The notes: generated by a model not told the origin, from the sequence alone. A stretch of DNA of 64,000 nucleotides from Pseudomonas graminis (GCF_013201545.1 NZ_CP053746.1:1887001-1951000), one strand, 5' to 3'. Numbered from the stretch's first letter, positions 1-9,509 are shown. Numbers and translations: made by a program.

Positions 1-618
1 AACGTGGAGCAAATGGATCGGCTGCTGGCGCGCGAAGTGTTCCACCTCGTGGTGCTGGACCTGATGCTGCCGGGCGAGGACGGCTTGTCCGCCTGCCGCC
101 GTCTGCGCGCCGCGAACAATCAAGTCCCCATCATCATGTTGACCGCCAAGGGCGACGAGCTTAGCCGCATCAAGGGCCTTGAGCTCGGCGCCGACGACTA
201 CCTCGCAAAACCTTTCAATCCTGACGAACTGATGGCTCGCGTCCGCGCCGTGCTGCGTCGTCAATCCGCACCCGTACCCGGCGCACCCGCCACCGAAGAC
301 GAAACCGTCACCTTTGGCGATTACGCTCTGTCGCTCGCCACTCGCGAGCTCAAGCGCGGCGACGAAGTTCACATGCTCACCACCGGTGAATTCGCCGTGC
401 TGAAGGCATTGGTCATGCATGCCCGTGAACCGTTGACGCGGGACAAACTGATGAACCTGGCCCGTGGCCGCGAATGGGACGCGCTGGAGCGCTCCATTGA
501 CGTCCAGATCTCCCGCCTGCGTCGTCTGATTGAAGTGGACGCTGCCAAGCCGCGTTACATTCAGACGGTTTGGGGAGTGGGATATGTTTTCGTGCCAGAC
601 GGTGCCAACAAGCAGTAA
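1..618 (+). CDS. ompR: OmpR response regulator (5' truncated)
   Basis: This is the DNA-binding response regulator of the EnvZ/OmpR osmosensing pair in the cytoplasm. The reading frame is open from base 1, so the true N-terminus (about 40 residues with the first acidic pocket) lies outside the window; the GTG at 4 is internal. The receiver part shows LVVLDLMLPGEDG, with the phospho-acceptor Asp at codon 20 of the visible frame, and the switch residues in IIMLTAKGDE and DDYLAKPFNP. A linker leads to a winged-helix domain ending in YIQTVWGVGYVF, typical of the OmpR/PhoB class. envZ follows in the same direction after about 166 bases. Identification is secure; only the start is missing. Confidence 0.96.
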   Translation, partial: NVEQMDRLLAREVFHLVVLDLMLPGEDGLSACRRLRAANNQVPIIMLTAKGDELSRIKGLELGADDYLAKPFNPDELMARVRAVLRRQSAPVPGAPATEDETVTFGDYALSLATRELKRGDEVHMLTTGEFAVLKALVMHAREPLTRDKLMNLARGREWDALERSIDVQISRLRRLIEVDAAKPRYIQTVWGVGYVFVPDGANKQ

Positions 619-784
619 CAGCAAGTTCGACGGTAACCTGCCGGGCCAGTCTTACGCCCGCCTCCGTTAGCCAGTCACCTCAATGTTCGCGAAAGCGGCC
701 ATTGGCGTGACTGGTTTTTGCTGTGTCATGTGTTCCGCAAATTCGCGAGCCCGCCTCGCTTCCGCAAAGTGTATAGCTGCTGTT

Positions 785-2098
785 ATGAAGACACCGCTCT
801 GGTTCCCGCAAAGCTTTTTCTCCCGCACCCTGTGGCTGGTGCTCATTGTCGTGCTGTTTTCGAAGGCGCTGACCCTCGTCTATCTGCTGATGAACGAGGA
901 TGTTCTGGTGGATCGCCAGTACAGCCACGGCGTTGCACTCACTTTGCGGGCTTACTGGGCGGCCGATGAGAGCGACCGGCAGACCATCGCCGACGCTGCC
1001 GGGCTTATCCGTGTGGTAGGCGGCGGTGTGCCTGAAGGCGAGCAGCACTGGCCGTACTCAGAGATCTATCAGCGGCAGATGCAGGATGAGTTGGGCGCTG
1101 ACACCGAAGTGCGCCTGCGTGTCCACGCGCCCCCCGCACTGTGGGTGAGGGCGCCGAGTCTCGGCGATGGCTGGCTGAAGGTGCCGCTGTACCCGCATCC
1201 CTTGCGCGGGCAGAAAATCTGGAGCGTGTTGGGCTGGTTCCTGGCGATCGGGTTGCTCTCGACGGCATCGGCGTGGATCTTCGTCAGCCAGCTCAATCAG
1301 CCGCTCAAACGCCTTGTTTTTGCCGCGCGCCAGTTAGGGCAGGGGCGCAGTGTGCGTTTGCCGGTCGGCGACACGCCCAGCGAGATCACCGAGGTGTACC
1401 GCGCGTTCAACCAGATGGCCGAAGACGTTGAGCAAGCCGGTCAGGAGCGCGAGCTGATGCTGGCCGGGGTTTCCCACGATTTGCGGACGCCGCTGACCCG
1501 GTTGCGCCTGTCACTGGAGTTGATGCCGACCAACAACGAGTTCATGGAAGGCATGGTGCGCGACATCGAAGACATGGACGCCATCCTCGATCAGTTCCTG
1601 GCATTTATCAGGGATGGGCGTGATGAAGAGGTCGAGGAAGTCGATCTGGTCGAGCTGGTCCACGAAGTTGTCGCGCCATACAACAACCCGGTGGAGCAGG
1701 TCCGGCTGTGTCTGGAGTCCATTCCGCCTTTCCCGCTACGACGGGTTTCCATGAAGCGGCTGCTCAATAACCTCATCGGCAATGCCATGCACCATGCTGG
1801 TGACGGCGTTGAAGTGGCGGCCTACGTTTCCGGCGACAGCGGTGCGCCCTATGTGGTGCTAAGCGTGCTGGATCGCGGTATGGGTATTGATCCGTCGGAA
1901 CTGGAGGGGATTTTCAATCCCTTCATCCGTGGCGACCGCGCCAGAAGTGGCAAGGGCACAGGACTTGGCCTGGCGATCGTCAAGCGCATTGCGGCGATGC
2001 ACGGCGGCAATGTCGAGTTGCGTAATCGTTCGGGAGGCGGGCTGGAGGCCAGGGTTCGGTTGCCGTTGGGGCTGTTGCTGCCGCGGGATGCCGATTGA
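785..2098 (+). CDS. envZ: EnvZ sensor histidine kinase
   Basis: Inner-membrane sensor kinase/phosphatase of OmpR. I take the ATG at 785 (MKTPLWFPQS), giving 437 residues; the open frame upstream to 683 would only add a Cys/Ala/Arg-rich stretch with no family resemblance. Visible layout: a first membrane segment at about residues 12-36, a short periplasmic region, a second membrane segment near 146-167, HAMP, then the dimerisation box GVSHDLRTPLTRL with phospho-acceptor His231, and the ATPase domain with N box LIGNAMHHA, DRGMGID and GKGTGLGLAIV. All catalytic boxes are intact. It forms an operon with ompR. Confidence 0.95.
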   Translation: MKTPLWFPQSFFSRTLWLVLIVVLFSKALTLVYLLMNEDVLVDRQYSHGVALTLRAYWAADESDRQTIADAAGLIRVVGGGVPEGEQHWPYSEIYQRQMQDELGADTEVRLRVHAPPALWVRAPSLGDGWLKVPLYPHPLRGQKIWSVLGWFLAIGLLSTASAWIFVSQLNQPLKRLVFAARQLGQGRSVRLPVGDTPSEITEVYRAFNQMAEDVEQAGQERELMLAGVSHDLRTPLTRLRLSLELMPTNNEFMEGMVRDIEDMDAILDQFLAFIRDGRDEEVEEVDLVELVHEVVAPYNNPVEQVRLCLESIPPFPLRRVSMKRLLNNLIGNAMHHAGDGVEVAAYVSGDSGAPYVVLSVLDRGMGIDPSELEGIFNPFIRGDRARSGKGTGLGLAIVKRIAAMHGGNVELRNRSGGGLEARVRLPLGLLLPRDAD

Positions 2099-2179
2099 TT
2101 GGTTCGTGATTCTGCCTGGGGGCCCTGGGCGACTGGCGTGCTCGCGACCAAAGCCTCCGTGCAGAAACGGGCTAGGGCG

Positions 2180-3085
2180 TTAGCCTTTGCCTTTGGTGCG
2201 GGTCATGTGCGGCCCGCCGTTTTTCTCGATGTACTCGATGATTATTCCCGCGACATCCTTGCCGGTCGTGGTTTCAATGCCTTCAAGACCTGGCGACGAG
2301 TTCACTTCCATCACCAATGGCCCGTGATTGGAGCGCAGGATGTCGACACCCGCGACACTCAGGCCCATGACCTTGGCGGCCCGAATGGCCGTCATTCGCT
2401 CTTCGGGGGTGATCTTGATCAGGCTGGCGGTGCCGCCGCGATGCAGGTTGGAACGGAATTCCCCGGGCTTCGCCTGACGCTTCATCGAAGCAATGACCTT
2501 GTCACCCACCACGAAGCAGCGGATGTCGGCGCCACCCGCTTCCTTGATGTACTCCTGGACCATGATGTCCTGCTTCAGACCCATGAAGGCCTCGATTACG
2601 GATTCAGCCGCCGTCGCGGTTTCGCACAACACCACGCCAATGCCTTGCGTACCTTCGAGCACTTTGATGACCAGGGGCGCGCCGTTGACCATTTGAATCA
2701 GGTCTGGGATGTCATCCGGTGAGTGAGCGAAGCCGGTGACGGGCAAACCGATACCCCGACGCGACAACAACTGCAGCGAGCGCAATTTGTCGCGCGATCG
2801 TGCGATCGCGACGGATTCATTGAGCGGGAACACGCCCATCATCTCAAACTGACGCAGCACGGCGCAGCCGTAGAAGGTCACGGAGGCGCCAATGCGAGGT
2901 ATCACCGCATCAAAGCCTTCCAGGGGTTTTCCTCGGTAGTGGATCTGCGGCTTATGACTGGCGATGTTCATATAGGCGCGCAGGGTATCGACCACCACGA
3001 CCTCGTGGCCGCGCTGAATGCCAGCTTCGACCAGACGACGAGTTGAATACAGACGCGGGTTTCGCGAAAGCACAGCGATCTTCAT
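2180..3085 (-). CDS. rimK: RimK, ribosomal protein S6 glutamate ligase
   Basis: ATP-grasp ligase that adds glutamate residues to the C-terminus of ribosomal protein S6. At 301 residues it matches the family length. The N-terminal pre-ATP-grasp part begins [21 protein letters not shown]; the ATP-grasp core shows [27 protein letters not shown], the RGGTASL loop, and the metal-binding end [14 protein letters not shown]. It is the last gene of rimA-rimB-rimK; its ATG overlaps the rimB stop by four bases (3082-3085), implying coupled translation. In P. fluorescens published work links RimK activity to RimA, RimB and c-di-GMP; that role is inferred here from gene order. Confidence 0.95.
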   Translation of the reverse strand: MKIAVLSRNPRLYSTRRLVEAGIQRGHEVVVVDTLRAYMNIASHKPQIHYRGKPLEGFDAVIPRIGASVTFYGCAVLRQFEMMGVFPLNESVAIARSRDKLRSLQLLSRRGIGLPVTGFAHSPDDIPDLIQMVNGAPLVIKVLEGTQGIGVVLCETATAAESVIEAFMGLKQDIMVQEYIKEAGGADIRCFVVGDKVIASMKRQAKPGEFRSNLHRGGTASLIKITPEERMTAIRAAKVMGLSVAGVDILRSNHGPLVMEVNSSPGLEGIETTTGKDVAGIIIEYIEKNGGPHMTRTKGKG

Positions 3086-3564
3086 GCAGCACCTGTGGCA
3101 GAGAGATTTGAAGCCGGGAACACCGGCTTGTCCTGAATATAAGTAACACCCGGATTGACCACCAACTGGCCATCAATCAGGGCTTTGGAGCCCAGCAGCA
3201 ACCGGTAGCGCATGGCCTTGCGGCAGGCCAGCGTGAATTCCACTGGCCAGACCCGATCCCCCAGCGCCAGTGTCGTACGAATGACATAGCGAACCTGAGC
3301 GTGGCCGTTGGAGCTTTTGATGGTTTTCATCGCCACCAGTTGAGCCTCGCAGCGACGATGACGCAGCTGCACCACCGTCCCCAGATGCGCATTGAAGCGC
3401 ACCCATTTTTCGCCGTCCCGTTCGAACGGTTCTATTTCTGTCGCGTGCAGACTGGACGTGCTGGCCCCGGTGTCGATTTTCGCGCGCAACCCGGCGACTC
3501 CCAGATGGGGCAAAGCCACCCATTCGCGGAGGCCGATAACTGTCAGATGGTCAAATGTTTTCAA
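3082..3564 (-). CDS. rimB: RimB, retropepsin-like aspartic endopeptidase
   Basis: A 160-residue cytoplasmic protein of the RimB/'ATP-dependent zinc protease' family. The catalytic motif of retropepsins is visible as [14 protein letters not shown] with the aspartate at residue 31, followed by a beta-rich body containing [13 protein letters not shown] and the conserved [13 protein letters not shown] block. No signal peptide is present. It sits between rimA (15-base gap) and rimK (4-base overlap). In P. fluorescens RimB is reported to act together with RimA and RimK in controlling S6 glutamylation; its exact peptide substrate cannot be read from sequence. Confidence 0.9.
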   Translation of the reverse strand: MKTFDHLTVIGLREWVALPHLGVAGLRAKIDTGASTSSLHATEIEPFERDGEKWVRFNAHLGTVVQLRHRRCEAQLVAMKTIKSSNGHAQVRYVIRTTLALGDRVWPVEFTLACRKAMRYRLLLGSKALIDGQLVVNPGVTYIQDKPVFPASNLSATGAA

Positions 3565-3579
3565 AGCGGTTCCGTTCGT

Positions 3580-4353
3580 TTACACGTTCTGCCAGGCGGC
3601 GGCATCGATATGCGCCAACGCCTGGAATGCTGGCTTGGCGAACCAGTAGCCTTGCATCAGGTAAATGCCGCAGTCGGCGAGGAAATCCCGTTCGCCTGCA
3701 TGTTCAATGCCTTCGGCGATCACTGTAACGCCCAGGTCCGCACACATTGTGACAATGCCGCGCACGATGGCCTGCCGTGCGGGGTCGAGATGAACATTGC
3801 GCACCAGCGCCATATCTAGCTTGATCAAGTCAGGCTGAAAGTCGGCAAGAAGGGTCAGTCCCGAGTGCCCGGCGCCAAAGTCGTCGATGGCGGTCTTGAA
3901 GCCAAACTGGCGGTATTGGCGAAGAATGTTGGTCAGGTGGCTGTTGTTGCAAATGTGCTCGGTTTCGACGGTTTCAAAGATCAGTCGGTCCAGCGGAAAG
4001 TTGTGGGCCCGGGCGGCTTCCAGGGTGCTGCGAATGCACAGTTCGGGGCGATAAACCGCATTCGGCAGGAAGTTGATCGACAGGTATTCGTCCATTCCCA
4101 GCCGGGCGGCAGTTGAAATCGCGCGGGTTCGGCACAATTGATCGAAACGGTAACGGTTGGTGTCGTCAACCCGGTTCAGCACAGACAAGGCACCCTCGCC
4201 GTTGACGCCACGTACCAACGCCTCGTGGGCAAACACCGAGTGGTCGCGGACGTCCACGATAGGCTGGTAGGCAAACTCAAATTCGAAATCCAGCGCGGAG
4301 CTTTCTTTGCAGCCCTGGCACCCACCAGTCAATGACGTTGGGAAGTCTGTCAC
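3580..4353 (-). CDS. rimA: RimA, EAL-domain c-di-GMP phosphodiesterase
   Basis: First gene of the rimABK operon and a stand-alone EAL protein. I choose the GTG at 4353 (VTDFPTSLTG), 257 residues, because AGGAG lies six bases upstream; the longer frame to 4533 would run across the divergent hslR start. The catalytic set is complete: EALVR at 44-48, SINFLPN, FETVETE, AIDDFGAGHSG, LIKLDM and VIAEGIE, so it is probably an active phosphodiesterase. There is no GGDEF domain, membrane segment or obvious sensor domain; a short N-terminal CQGC pair (residues 12 and 15) may be structural. In P. fluorescens RimA is described as tuning RimK activity. Confidence 0.92.
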   Translation of the reverse strand: MTDFPTSLTGGCQGCKESSALDFEFEFAYQPIVDVRDHSVFAHEALVRGVNGEGALSVLNRVDDTNRYRFDQLCRTRAISTAARLGMDEYLSINFLPNAVYRPELCIRSTLEAARAHNFPLDRLIFETVETEHICNNSHLTNILRQYRQFGFKTAIDDFGAGHSGLTLLADFQPDLIKLDMALVRNVHLDPARQAIVRGIVTMCADLGVTVIAEGIEHAGERDFLADCGIYLMQGYWFAKPAFQALAHIDAAAWQNV

Positions 4354-4472
4354 GTCGTTCTCCTGAAGCCGGTGCTTTAGTCTTGGTGGGCAGTGTAAAC
4401 GAGGGTGGCGGTTACTGCGTCCCCGGCGTGACGTAGTACGGTTTCTGACCATTACACGATTGAGGAATTCAG
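4354..4472. promoter_or_regulatory. Divergent rimA / hslR promoter region
   Basis: A 119-base gap separates the divergent starts of rimA (minus) and hslR (plus). It holds the rimA ribosome-binding site AGGAG (complement of 4360-4364) and, for hslR, TGAGGAATTCAG just before the ATG at 4473. No unambiguous -35/-10 pair or heat-shock (RpoH) promoter could be picked out by eye. Confidence 0.45.
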
Positions 4473-4874
4473 ATGACACAGAAGTCAGACGAGGACGACA
4501 AAGTCCGTCTGGACAAATGGCTTTGGGCGGCACGCTTCTTCAAGACGCGCGCCCTGGCGAAAGCCGCCATTGAAAGCGGGAAGGTCCATTGCCGCGGCGA
4601 GCGTTGCAAGCCGGGAAAAGAGCCGCGTGTGGGGGATGAGTTGCAGATCAGAGCAGGCTTCGATGAGCGGACCGTAGTCGTCCAGGCATTGTCGATCGTG
4701 CGCCGTGGCGCGCCTGAGGCTCAGCTGCTGTACAGCGAAACGCCGGAGAGCCTTGCCAAACGCGAGCAAGCCGCGGAGATGCGCAAGGCCGGAAGCCTGG
4801 GCGTGACGACTGACGGCAGGCCGACCAAGAAGCAGCGCCGGCAATTGTTTCATTTTCGTTCGGGTGACGACTGA
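4473..4874 (+). CDS. hslR: HslR (Hsp15), S4-domain RNA-binding heat-shock protein
   Basis: Small RNA-binding protein that recognises 50S subunits carrying a stalled nascent chain and helps rescue them. The 133-residue length and the sequence fit Hsp15: an S4 domain at the N-terminus (VRLDKWLWAARFFKTRALAK through GKVHCRGERCKPGKEPRVGD) and a basic C-terminal helix (TDGRPTKKQRRQLFHF). The start at 4473 has GAGGA nine bases upstream. It is separate from but close to hslO on the same strand (PAP2 gene between), as in other pseudomonads, and convergent with the PAP2 gene. Confidence 0.94.
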   Translation: MTQKSDEDDKVRLDKWLWAARFFKTRALAKAAIESGKVHCRGERCKPGKEPRVGDELQIRAGFDERTVVVQALSIVRRGAPEAQLLYSETPESLAKREQAAEMRKAGSLGVTTDGRPTKKQRRQLFHFRSGDD

Positions 4875-4938
4875 CGATCTCGCCGCTTTCCGGGATCGCG
4901 CACTCATCGACCCCGGACTGCTAGTGGCGACAGGCAGC

Positions 4939-5748
4939 TTACAAATGAGAGCCCTGCTTCATGATGCTCAGGCATTTGAGCAGCGGCAGGCGGCCCAGCA
5001 CATTGAAGGCGGGCGCGGTCAGTCGAAACAGGAAAGCGGTGACGGTGGCAACGAACGGGGTGTAGCAGCTCCAGCCAAGGGCGAGCAACGCGATCATCAC
5101 GCCGCCGATGTAATCGTCCTGACCCCAATGAGCGCCAGCAACCAGGCGCGGCATCATGAACAGGAACGCCAGCGCCCAGATGACGACACGCTGGCTGACC
5201 GTGCGGCTATAGACGCTCATGAACATCGCCCAGATCAACAGCACCGAAGCGTGGTCCCCCGGGAAGCTCTGGCTGGAGCGATCCTTGAGCTGCCATTTGT
5301 CTTCAAGCCCCGGGAATATGTCGCTGAGCTTGATGGCATCAGGGATCATCATCGATGCGCTGTCATGTTGCAGCGCGCTGTGGTCGATGATCTTGGAAAA
5401 CACCGTGCGGATGATAAGCAGCAGAATCAGCGTCAACACAAAGCCGATCAGCGCAGCACGCGTTTGCAGTGATTTGAATACCCACTCGCCTTTGATAAGC
5501 AGCGTAAGAAGGATCAGGCCAACGACGACATCGAAGGGCCGCATGCTGGCAATCGTCCAGATCCACAACCACGCCTTGTTTTGCTCAAGCGGGCGGTTCA
5601 GTACGTGAAACAGGCCTTCATCGAAGTGCGTGAAAGCCGCGTGGCCCGTGGGCCAGATCCAAAGCAGCAGCAGTGCCAGTGCCACCAGATTGCACAGCAT
5701 GAATTTTTTGGCGTTCCACTTGGGTTGGAACAATGCGGGATAGTCCAT
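4939..5748 (-). CDS. PAP2-family membrane phosphatase (LpxT-like)
   Basis: Integral membrane phosphatase of the PAP2 superfamily, 269 residues with about six hydrophobic segments. The second and third phosphatase motifs are visible: SFPGDHAS at 161-168 (His166) and RLVAGAHWGQDD at 201-212 (Arg201, His207, Asp211). The first canonical motif (K-x6-RP) is not evident before motif 2, which resembles the lipid A phosphotransferase/undecaprenyl pyrophosphatase subgroup more than soluble acid phosphatases. Likely substrates are undecaprenyl pyrophosphate or lipid phosphates at the periplasmic face; this is inference. It lies between and opposite to hslR and hslO. Confidence 0.8.
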   Translation of the reverse strand: MDYPALFQPKWNAKKFMLCNLVALALLLLWIWPTGHAAFTHFDEGLFHVLNRPLEQNKAWLWIWTIASMRPFDVVVGLILLTLLIKGEWVFKSLQTRAALIGFVLTLILLLIIRTVFSKIIDHSALQHDSASMMIPDAIKLSDIFPGLEDKWQLKDRSSQSFPGDHASVLLIWAMFMSVYSRTVSQRVVIWALAFLFMMPRLVAGAHWGQDDYIGGVMIALLALGWSCYTPFVATVTAFLFRLTAPAFNVLGRLPLLKCLSIMKQGSHL

Positions 5749-5846
5749 AAAATGCCCCCATCGGCATGACAGTGCACCCGTCGGTGCTAAACCGCGCTTT
5801 ATAGGCGCTTGTCATCATTTTGTCATCCATTCAGATACCTTCTCCT

Positions 5847-6749
5847 ATGTCAGACTTTGCGGATACCGATTACACCCAGCGCTTCATCTTCGACGAGAGC
5901 GACGTTCGCGGCGAGCTCGTGGCCCTTGAGCGCAGCTACGCCGAGGTACTTGCCAAGCATCCGTACCCCGAGCCAGTCGCCCAGTTGCTCGGCGAGATGC
6001 TCGCCGCCGCCGCGCTATTGGTCGGCACACTGAAGTTCGACGGCTTGCTGATTTTGCAGGCGCGGTCGCTTGGACCGGTATCGTTGCTGATGGTCGAGTG
6101 CTCCAGCGAGCGGGAATTGCGCGGCATCGCGCGCTACGACGAAACCCTGGTCAAGCCTGACGCCACGCTACTCGACCTGATGCCCAATGGCGACCTGACC
6201 ATGACCATCGACCCGCGTCAGGGCAAACGCTATCAGGGCATCGTGGGCCTTGATGGCGTCGACCTGTCGGCGTGCCTGTCCGAGTATTTTGTGATGTCGG
6301 AACAATTGCCGACTCGCTTCTGGATCAAGGCCGACGGCAAGCGCGCACGGGGCCTGCTGCTGCAACAGCTGCCAGCTGAAAAGCTGAAAGAGCCTGAAGA
6401 ACGCGAGGCCAGCTGGCAGCACGTCAACACACTGGTCGACACCCTGACCGCCGAGGAACTGCTCAGCCTGACCAACGAAACCGTGTTGCATCGGCTGTTC
6501 CACGAAGACGTCGTGCGCATGTTCGACGTCCAGCCATTGGTGTTCCGTTGCAGCTGCTCACGCGAACGTTCTGGCAATGCGTTGGTCAGTCTTGGTCTGG
6601 AAGATGCACAGCAGTTGGTGATCGAGCATCACGGTGCGGTGGAGATCGACTGCCAGTTCTGCAATCAGCGCTATCTGTTCGATGCAACCGATGTAGCGCA
6701 GCTGTTTGCAGGGGGTGGGGTGGATACCCCTTCCGATACCCGCCATTAA
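5847..6749 (+). CDS. hslO: HslO (Hsp33) redox-regulated chaperone
   Basis: Cytosolic holdase activated by oxidative unfolding. From the ATG at 5847 ([13 protein letters not shown]) it is 300 residues; the frame is open to 5820 but the extra nine residues are not needed. The C-terminal redox switch is intact, with Cys235 and Cys237 in VFRCSCSRE and Cys269 and Cys272 in IDCQFCNQ, which together bind zinc in the reduced form. The upstream gap shared with the divergent PAP2 gene is 98 bases. pckA follows 191 bases downstream with its own probable promoter. Confidence 0.96.
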   Translation: MSDFADTDYTQRFIFDESDVRGELVALERSYAEVLAKHPYPEPVAQLLGEMLAAAALLVGTLKFDGLLILQARSLGPVSLLMVECSSERELRGIARYDETLVKPDATLLDLMPNGDLTMTIDPRQGKRYQGIVGLDGVDLSACLSEYFVMSEQLPTRFWIKADGKRARGLLLQQLPAEKLKEPEEREASWQHVNTLVDTLTAEELLSLTNETVLHRLFHEDVVRMFDVQPLVFRCSCSRERSGNALVSLGLEDAQQLVIEHHGAVEIDCQFCNQRYLFDATDVAQLFAGGGVDTPSDTRH

Positions 6750-6825
6750 TGTAGTGCGGGTCCTGCGCTGAAAGCTTTCCGCCCGGCCCGCTTGACTCTT
6801 CTTCATGTAGTTCTGACAGGAGGGC

Positions 6826-6860
6826 CCTACCTTTTTTGGGCTTTTCTGGCATAATCCGGC
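6826..6860 (+). promoter_or_regulatory. Possible pckA promoter
   Basis: Upstream of pckA the sequence GGCATAATCC gives a good -10 hexamer (CATAAT at 6850-6855), preceded by a T-rich element around 6830-6838 in the -35 position. The -35 match is poor, so this is a tentative sigma-70 promoter with a leader of roughly 80 bases. Confidence 0.35.
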
Positions 6861-6940
6861 CACTTTTTAGCTGTAGTAGTGTTGGTTTTTCTACTACAAA
6901 ACGTTTGGAGCACTCGGCCATCGAGCCGACGGGGAATCTC

Positions 6941-8482
6941 ATGACGCAAGCCAATAACGCCGTTCACACCGATCTCAGTGTCGACGATCTGGTTAAAGAA
7001 GCCCTCAAACGCGAAGAAGGCGTGCTGTCCGATACTGGCGCACTCGTCGTGGAAACAGGCCACCGCACAGGCCGCTCGCCTGTCGACCGCTTCATCGTAG
7101 ATGAACCGACCACTCAGGCCGCGATCGCCTGGGGTCCGATCAACCGCAAATTCCCTGCCGATAAGTTCGACGCTCTGTGGGCCCGTGTCGAGGCGTTCAA
7201 CAACGCCCAGGAACACTTCGTTTCCCACGTTCACGTAGGCGCAGCCGAAGATCACTACCTCGCGGTCAAGATGACCACGCAGACGGCCTGGCAGAACCTG
7301 TTCGGTCGCTGCCTGTTCATTAATCCGGCCCAGTACAACCCGGCCGGTCGTGAAGAATGGCAAGTGCTCAACGTGGCCAACTTCGAGTGCGTGCCTGAGC
7401 GTGACGGCACCAACTCCGACGGTTGCGTCATCATCAACTTCGCTCAAAAGAAGGTGCTCATTGCCGGTATGCGTTACGCCGGTGAAATGAAGAAAGCCAT
7501 GTTCTCGGTGCAGAACTTCCTGCTGCCGGCGTCTGACGTGCTGCCAATGCACTGCGCGGCCAACATCGGTGAAGAAGGCGACGTGACGCTGTTCTTCGGT
7601 CTGTCCGGTACTGGTAAAACCACGCTGTCCGCCGACGAGACCCGTTACCTGATCGGTGACGACGAACACGGTTGGGGCGAAGGCGTTGTCTTCAACATCG
7701 AAGGCGGTTGCTATGCCAAGTGCATCGACCTCTCCGAGAAGAACGAGCCGGTTATCTGGAAGGCCATCAAGCACGGCGCTGTGCTGGAAAACGTGGTGCT
7801 GGACGCAGCCGGTCATGCCGACTACGCCGACAGCAGCCTGACTCAGAACAGCCGCGCCGCTTACCCGCTCGAGCACGTTGAAAAGCGCTCCGAGAAGAAC
7901 CTGGGCGGCGAGCCAAACGCAGTCATCTTCCTGACCTGCGACCTCACCGGCGTGCTGCCACCCGTGTCGATCCTCAGCGAAGAACAAGCGGCCTACCACT
8001 TCCTGTCGGGTTACACCGCACTGGTTGGCTCCACTGAAATGGGCTCGGGCGCTGGCATCAAGTCGACGTTCTCCACCTGCTTCGGCGCACCGTTCTTCCC
8101 GCGTCCGGCGGGCGAATACGCAGAGCTGCTGATCAAGCGCATCCGCGGTTTCGGCTCCAAGGTCTATCTGGTCAACACCGGCTGGACCGGCGGCGGCTAC
8201 GGCGTCGGCAAACGCTTCAATATTCCGACCACCCGTGGTGTCATCGCGGCCATTCAGAGCGGCGCGTTGATCGGTGCAGCAACCGAGCACCTCGACACCG
8301 TTAATCTGGACGTCCCGACTTCCGTACCGGGCGTCGAAACCGGACTGCTCAACCCACGCAACACCTGGGCTGACAAAGCAGCGTACGACGAAGCAGCCAA
8401 AGCACTGGCCGGCCTGTTCATCGAGAATTTCAAGAAGTTCGAAGTGAGCGACGCAATCAAGGCAGCGGGTCCGAAGCTGTAA
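6941..8482 (+). CDS. pckA: ATP-dependent phosphoenolpyruvate carboxykinase
   Basis: Gluconeogenic enzyme converting oxaloacetate and ATP to phosphoenolpyruvate, ADP and CO2. With the ATG at 6941 ([11 protein letters not shown]) it has 513 residues, the usual length for Pseudomonas. The kinase-1a P-loop [11 protein letters not shown] is at 220-230, followed by the metal-binding DDEHGWG region; [10 protein letters not shown] is the N-terminal substrate-binding block and [14 protein letters not shown] the C-terminal one. The start has GGGGAA nine bases upstream; the open frame before it (to 6836) crosses the promoter region and is rejected. A strong terminator follows at 8503. Confidence 0.97.
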   Translation: MTQANNAVHTDLSVDDLVKEALKREEGVLSDTGALVVETGHRTGRSPVDRFIVDEPTTQAAIAWGPINRKFPADKFDALWARVEAFNNAQEHFVSHVHVGAAEDHYLAVKMTTQTAWQNLFGRCLFINPAQYNPAGREEWQVLNVANFECVPERDGTNSDGCVIINFAQKKVLIAGMRYAGEMKKAMFSVQNFLLPASDVLPMHCAANIGEEGDVTLFFGLSGTGKTTLSADETRYLIGDDEHGWGEGVVFNIEGGCYAKCIDLSEKNEPVIWKAIKHGAVLENVVLDAAGHADYADSSLTQNSRAAYPLEHVEKRSEKNLGGEPNAVIFLTCDLTGVLPPVSILSEEQAAYHFLSGYTALVGSTEMGSGAGIKSTFSTCFGAPFFPRPAGEYAELLIKRIRGFGSKVYLVNTGWTGGGYGVGKRFNIPTTRGVIAAIQSGALIGAATEHLDTVNLDVPTSVPGVETGLLNPRNTWADKAAYDEAAKALAGLFIENFKKFEVSDAIKAAGPKL

Positions 8483-8502
8483 GATCGGCACCTGTTAAAA
8501 AG

Positions 8503-8528
8503 AAACCGCCCTTCGGGGCGGTTTTTTT
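8503..8528 (+). terminator. Rho-independent terminator of pckA
   Basis: Stem AAACCGCCC / GGGCGGTTT with a TTCG tetraloop and a run of T. It lies 20 bases after the pckA stop and could also serve the lipoprotein gene arriving from the other strand at 8543. Confidence 0.92.
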
Positions 8529-8542
8529 ATGCCTGCGCGATG

Positions 8543-9277
8543 TTATCCGTCTGCTTTCGTCGTTGCCGGAAAGTCCTGGGTGATATCAAAGCTGCCCTTC
8601 GCCACAACGCTTTTCGCGTTACACAGCCTGGCGTCGAACCCCGGGTGGCGCTCGCCATGCTCTGCCGCGTAAGCAGCGGCTTCCCGGGTGCAGTCGTCGG
8701 TGGGTTGCTCAGGTGACAACGCCGCATTGAACTGAAACGTACCGATCAACCGGTAGCGGTCGAGCAGTTTATTGGGGGAGTTTAGCTTCTCGATTTTGCT
8801 GAAGACGAGTTGGACGTTGCTGTTGCTGCCGTTCTTGTCCGTATCGAAATACTGGTAGTACGAACCGGTGTCGTAGGACGCGCTGTTTTCATCGTGGGCA
8901 ACTTCGACGCGGCCTCCCTGAAACATGATCGCCTTCTTTTCCTGATCGGGGTTATCGAAGGAGAATCCGAGGATCGGCCCGATGCTGACCTCATTGCGGT
9001 CACCTTCTGCTTCCTGGTCCGCGCTCAGCGTCAACCAGTTGGAGCCAGGCAGTTTGCCGGGCAAGAAGCCCAGGCTCACCTGATCCCCGCGAGCTTCGTA
9101 ATGAAGGTTCAACGCACCGCTGACATCCACGCTCATGGTTTTCTGCGCTGGCGAGGCGCTTGCCGTCGCGACGTCGGAGGTCTTGGAATCGTCGCCGCAG
9201 CCGCACAGCATGGCGGTCGTGACGGCCAATAGCAGCGGGAAAAGGCGGGTGGTGGTTCGCGTGGCTGCTTGAAGCAT
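8543..9277 (-). CDS. Predicted outer-membrane/periplasmic lipoprotein, unknown function
   Basis: A 244-residue secreted lipoprotein. The start is the ATG at 9277 (MLQAATRTTTRLFPLLLAV), which begins a signal peptide ending in a lipobox AMLCGC followed by a Ser/Thr/Asp-rich linker. The mature part is mostly beta-strand-like, with GDQVSLGFLPGKLPGSNW, a YDTGSYYQYFDTDKNG segment, and a C-terminal Cys pair (DDCTREA and RLCNAKS) that could form a disulfide. I do not recognise the family. The open frame to 9472 runs through a terminator hairpin and is rejected as coding. It lies downstream of the hydrolase at 9510; an immunity or accessory role is only inference. Confidence 0.78.
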   Translation of the reverse strand: MLQAATRTTTRLFPLLLAVTTAMLCGCGDDSKTSDVATASASPAQKTMSVDVSGALNLHYEARGDQVSLGFLPGKLPGSNWLTLSADQEAEGDRNEVSIGPILGFSFDNPDQEKKAIMFQGGRVEVAHDENSASYDTGSYYQYFDTDKNGSNSNVQLVFSKIEKLNSPNKLLDRYRLIGTFQFNAALSPEQPTDDCTREAAAYAAEHGERHPGFDARLCNAKSVVAKGSFDITQDFPATTKADG

Positions 9278-9376
9278 GGTGTTCCGTCCGTAATCGCTGC
9301 GGTTGGCTCTGACTGTCGCTCCGTATGACCGCAGAAAGCGCTGACGGGTCAATCGAGCAATGATAAAAAGCGGAAC

Positions 9377-9406
9377 GAAGAAACCGCCCTCGTGGGCGGT
9401 TTCTTC
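9377..9406 (-). terminator. Terminator hairpin after the hydrolase gene
   Basis: A perfect 13-bp stem (GAAGAAACCGCCC / GGGCGGTTTCTTC) with a TCGT loop; on the minus strand it is followed shortly by CTTTTTATC. It is placed about 100 bases after the stop of the hydrolase gene and before the lipoprotein start, so it probably separates the two transcripts. It shares the AAACCGCCC core with the pckA terminator. Confidence 0.8.
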
Positions 9407-9509
9407 AGGAATTCGGTTTTCGCCACCGCGGCGCTCGGCGAGGAGGCCATTGGCGATGGACTGGACAGCCATAAAACGGCTTTAGTCGCCCGTGACGCCG
9501 AGCATGGTT

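Noticed and set aside
683..784. N-terminal extension of EnvZ
   Set aside because: Open frame but the residues are Cys/Ala/Arg-rich and unlike EnvZ; the ATG at 785 gives the family start.
4354..4533. Longer RimA start
   Set aside because: Would run over the hslR coding start; the GTG at 4353 has a proper ribosome site.
6827..8491. 554-residue minus-strand frame opposite pckA
   Set aside because: Antisense to pckA with no recognisable motif.
9278..9472. N-terminal extension of the lipoprotein
   Set aside because: It runs through the 9377-9406 terminator hairpin and precedes the signal peptide.
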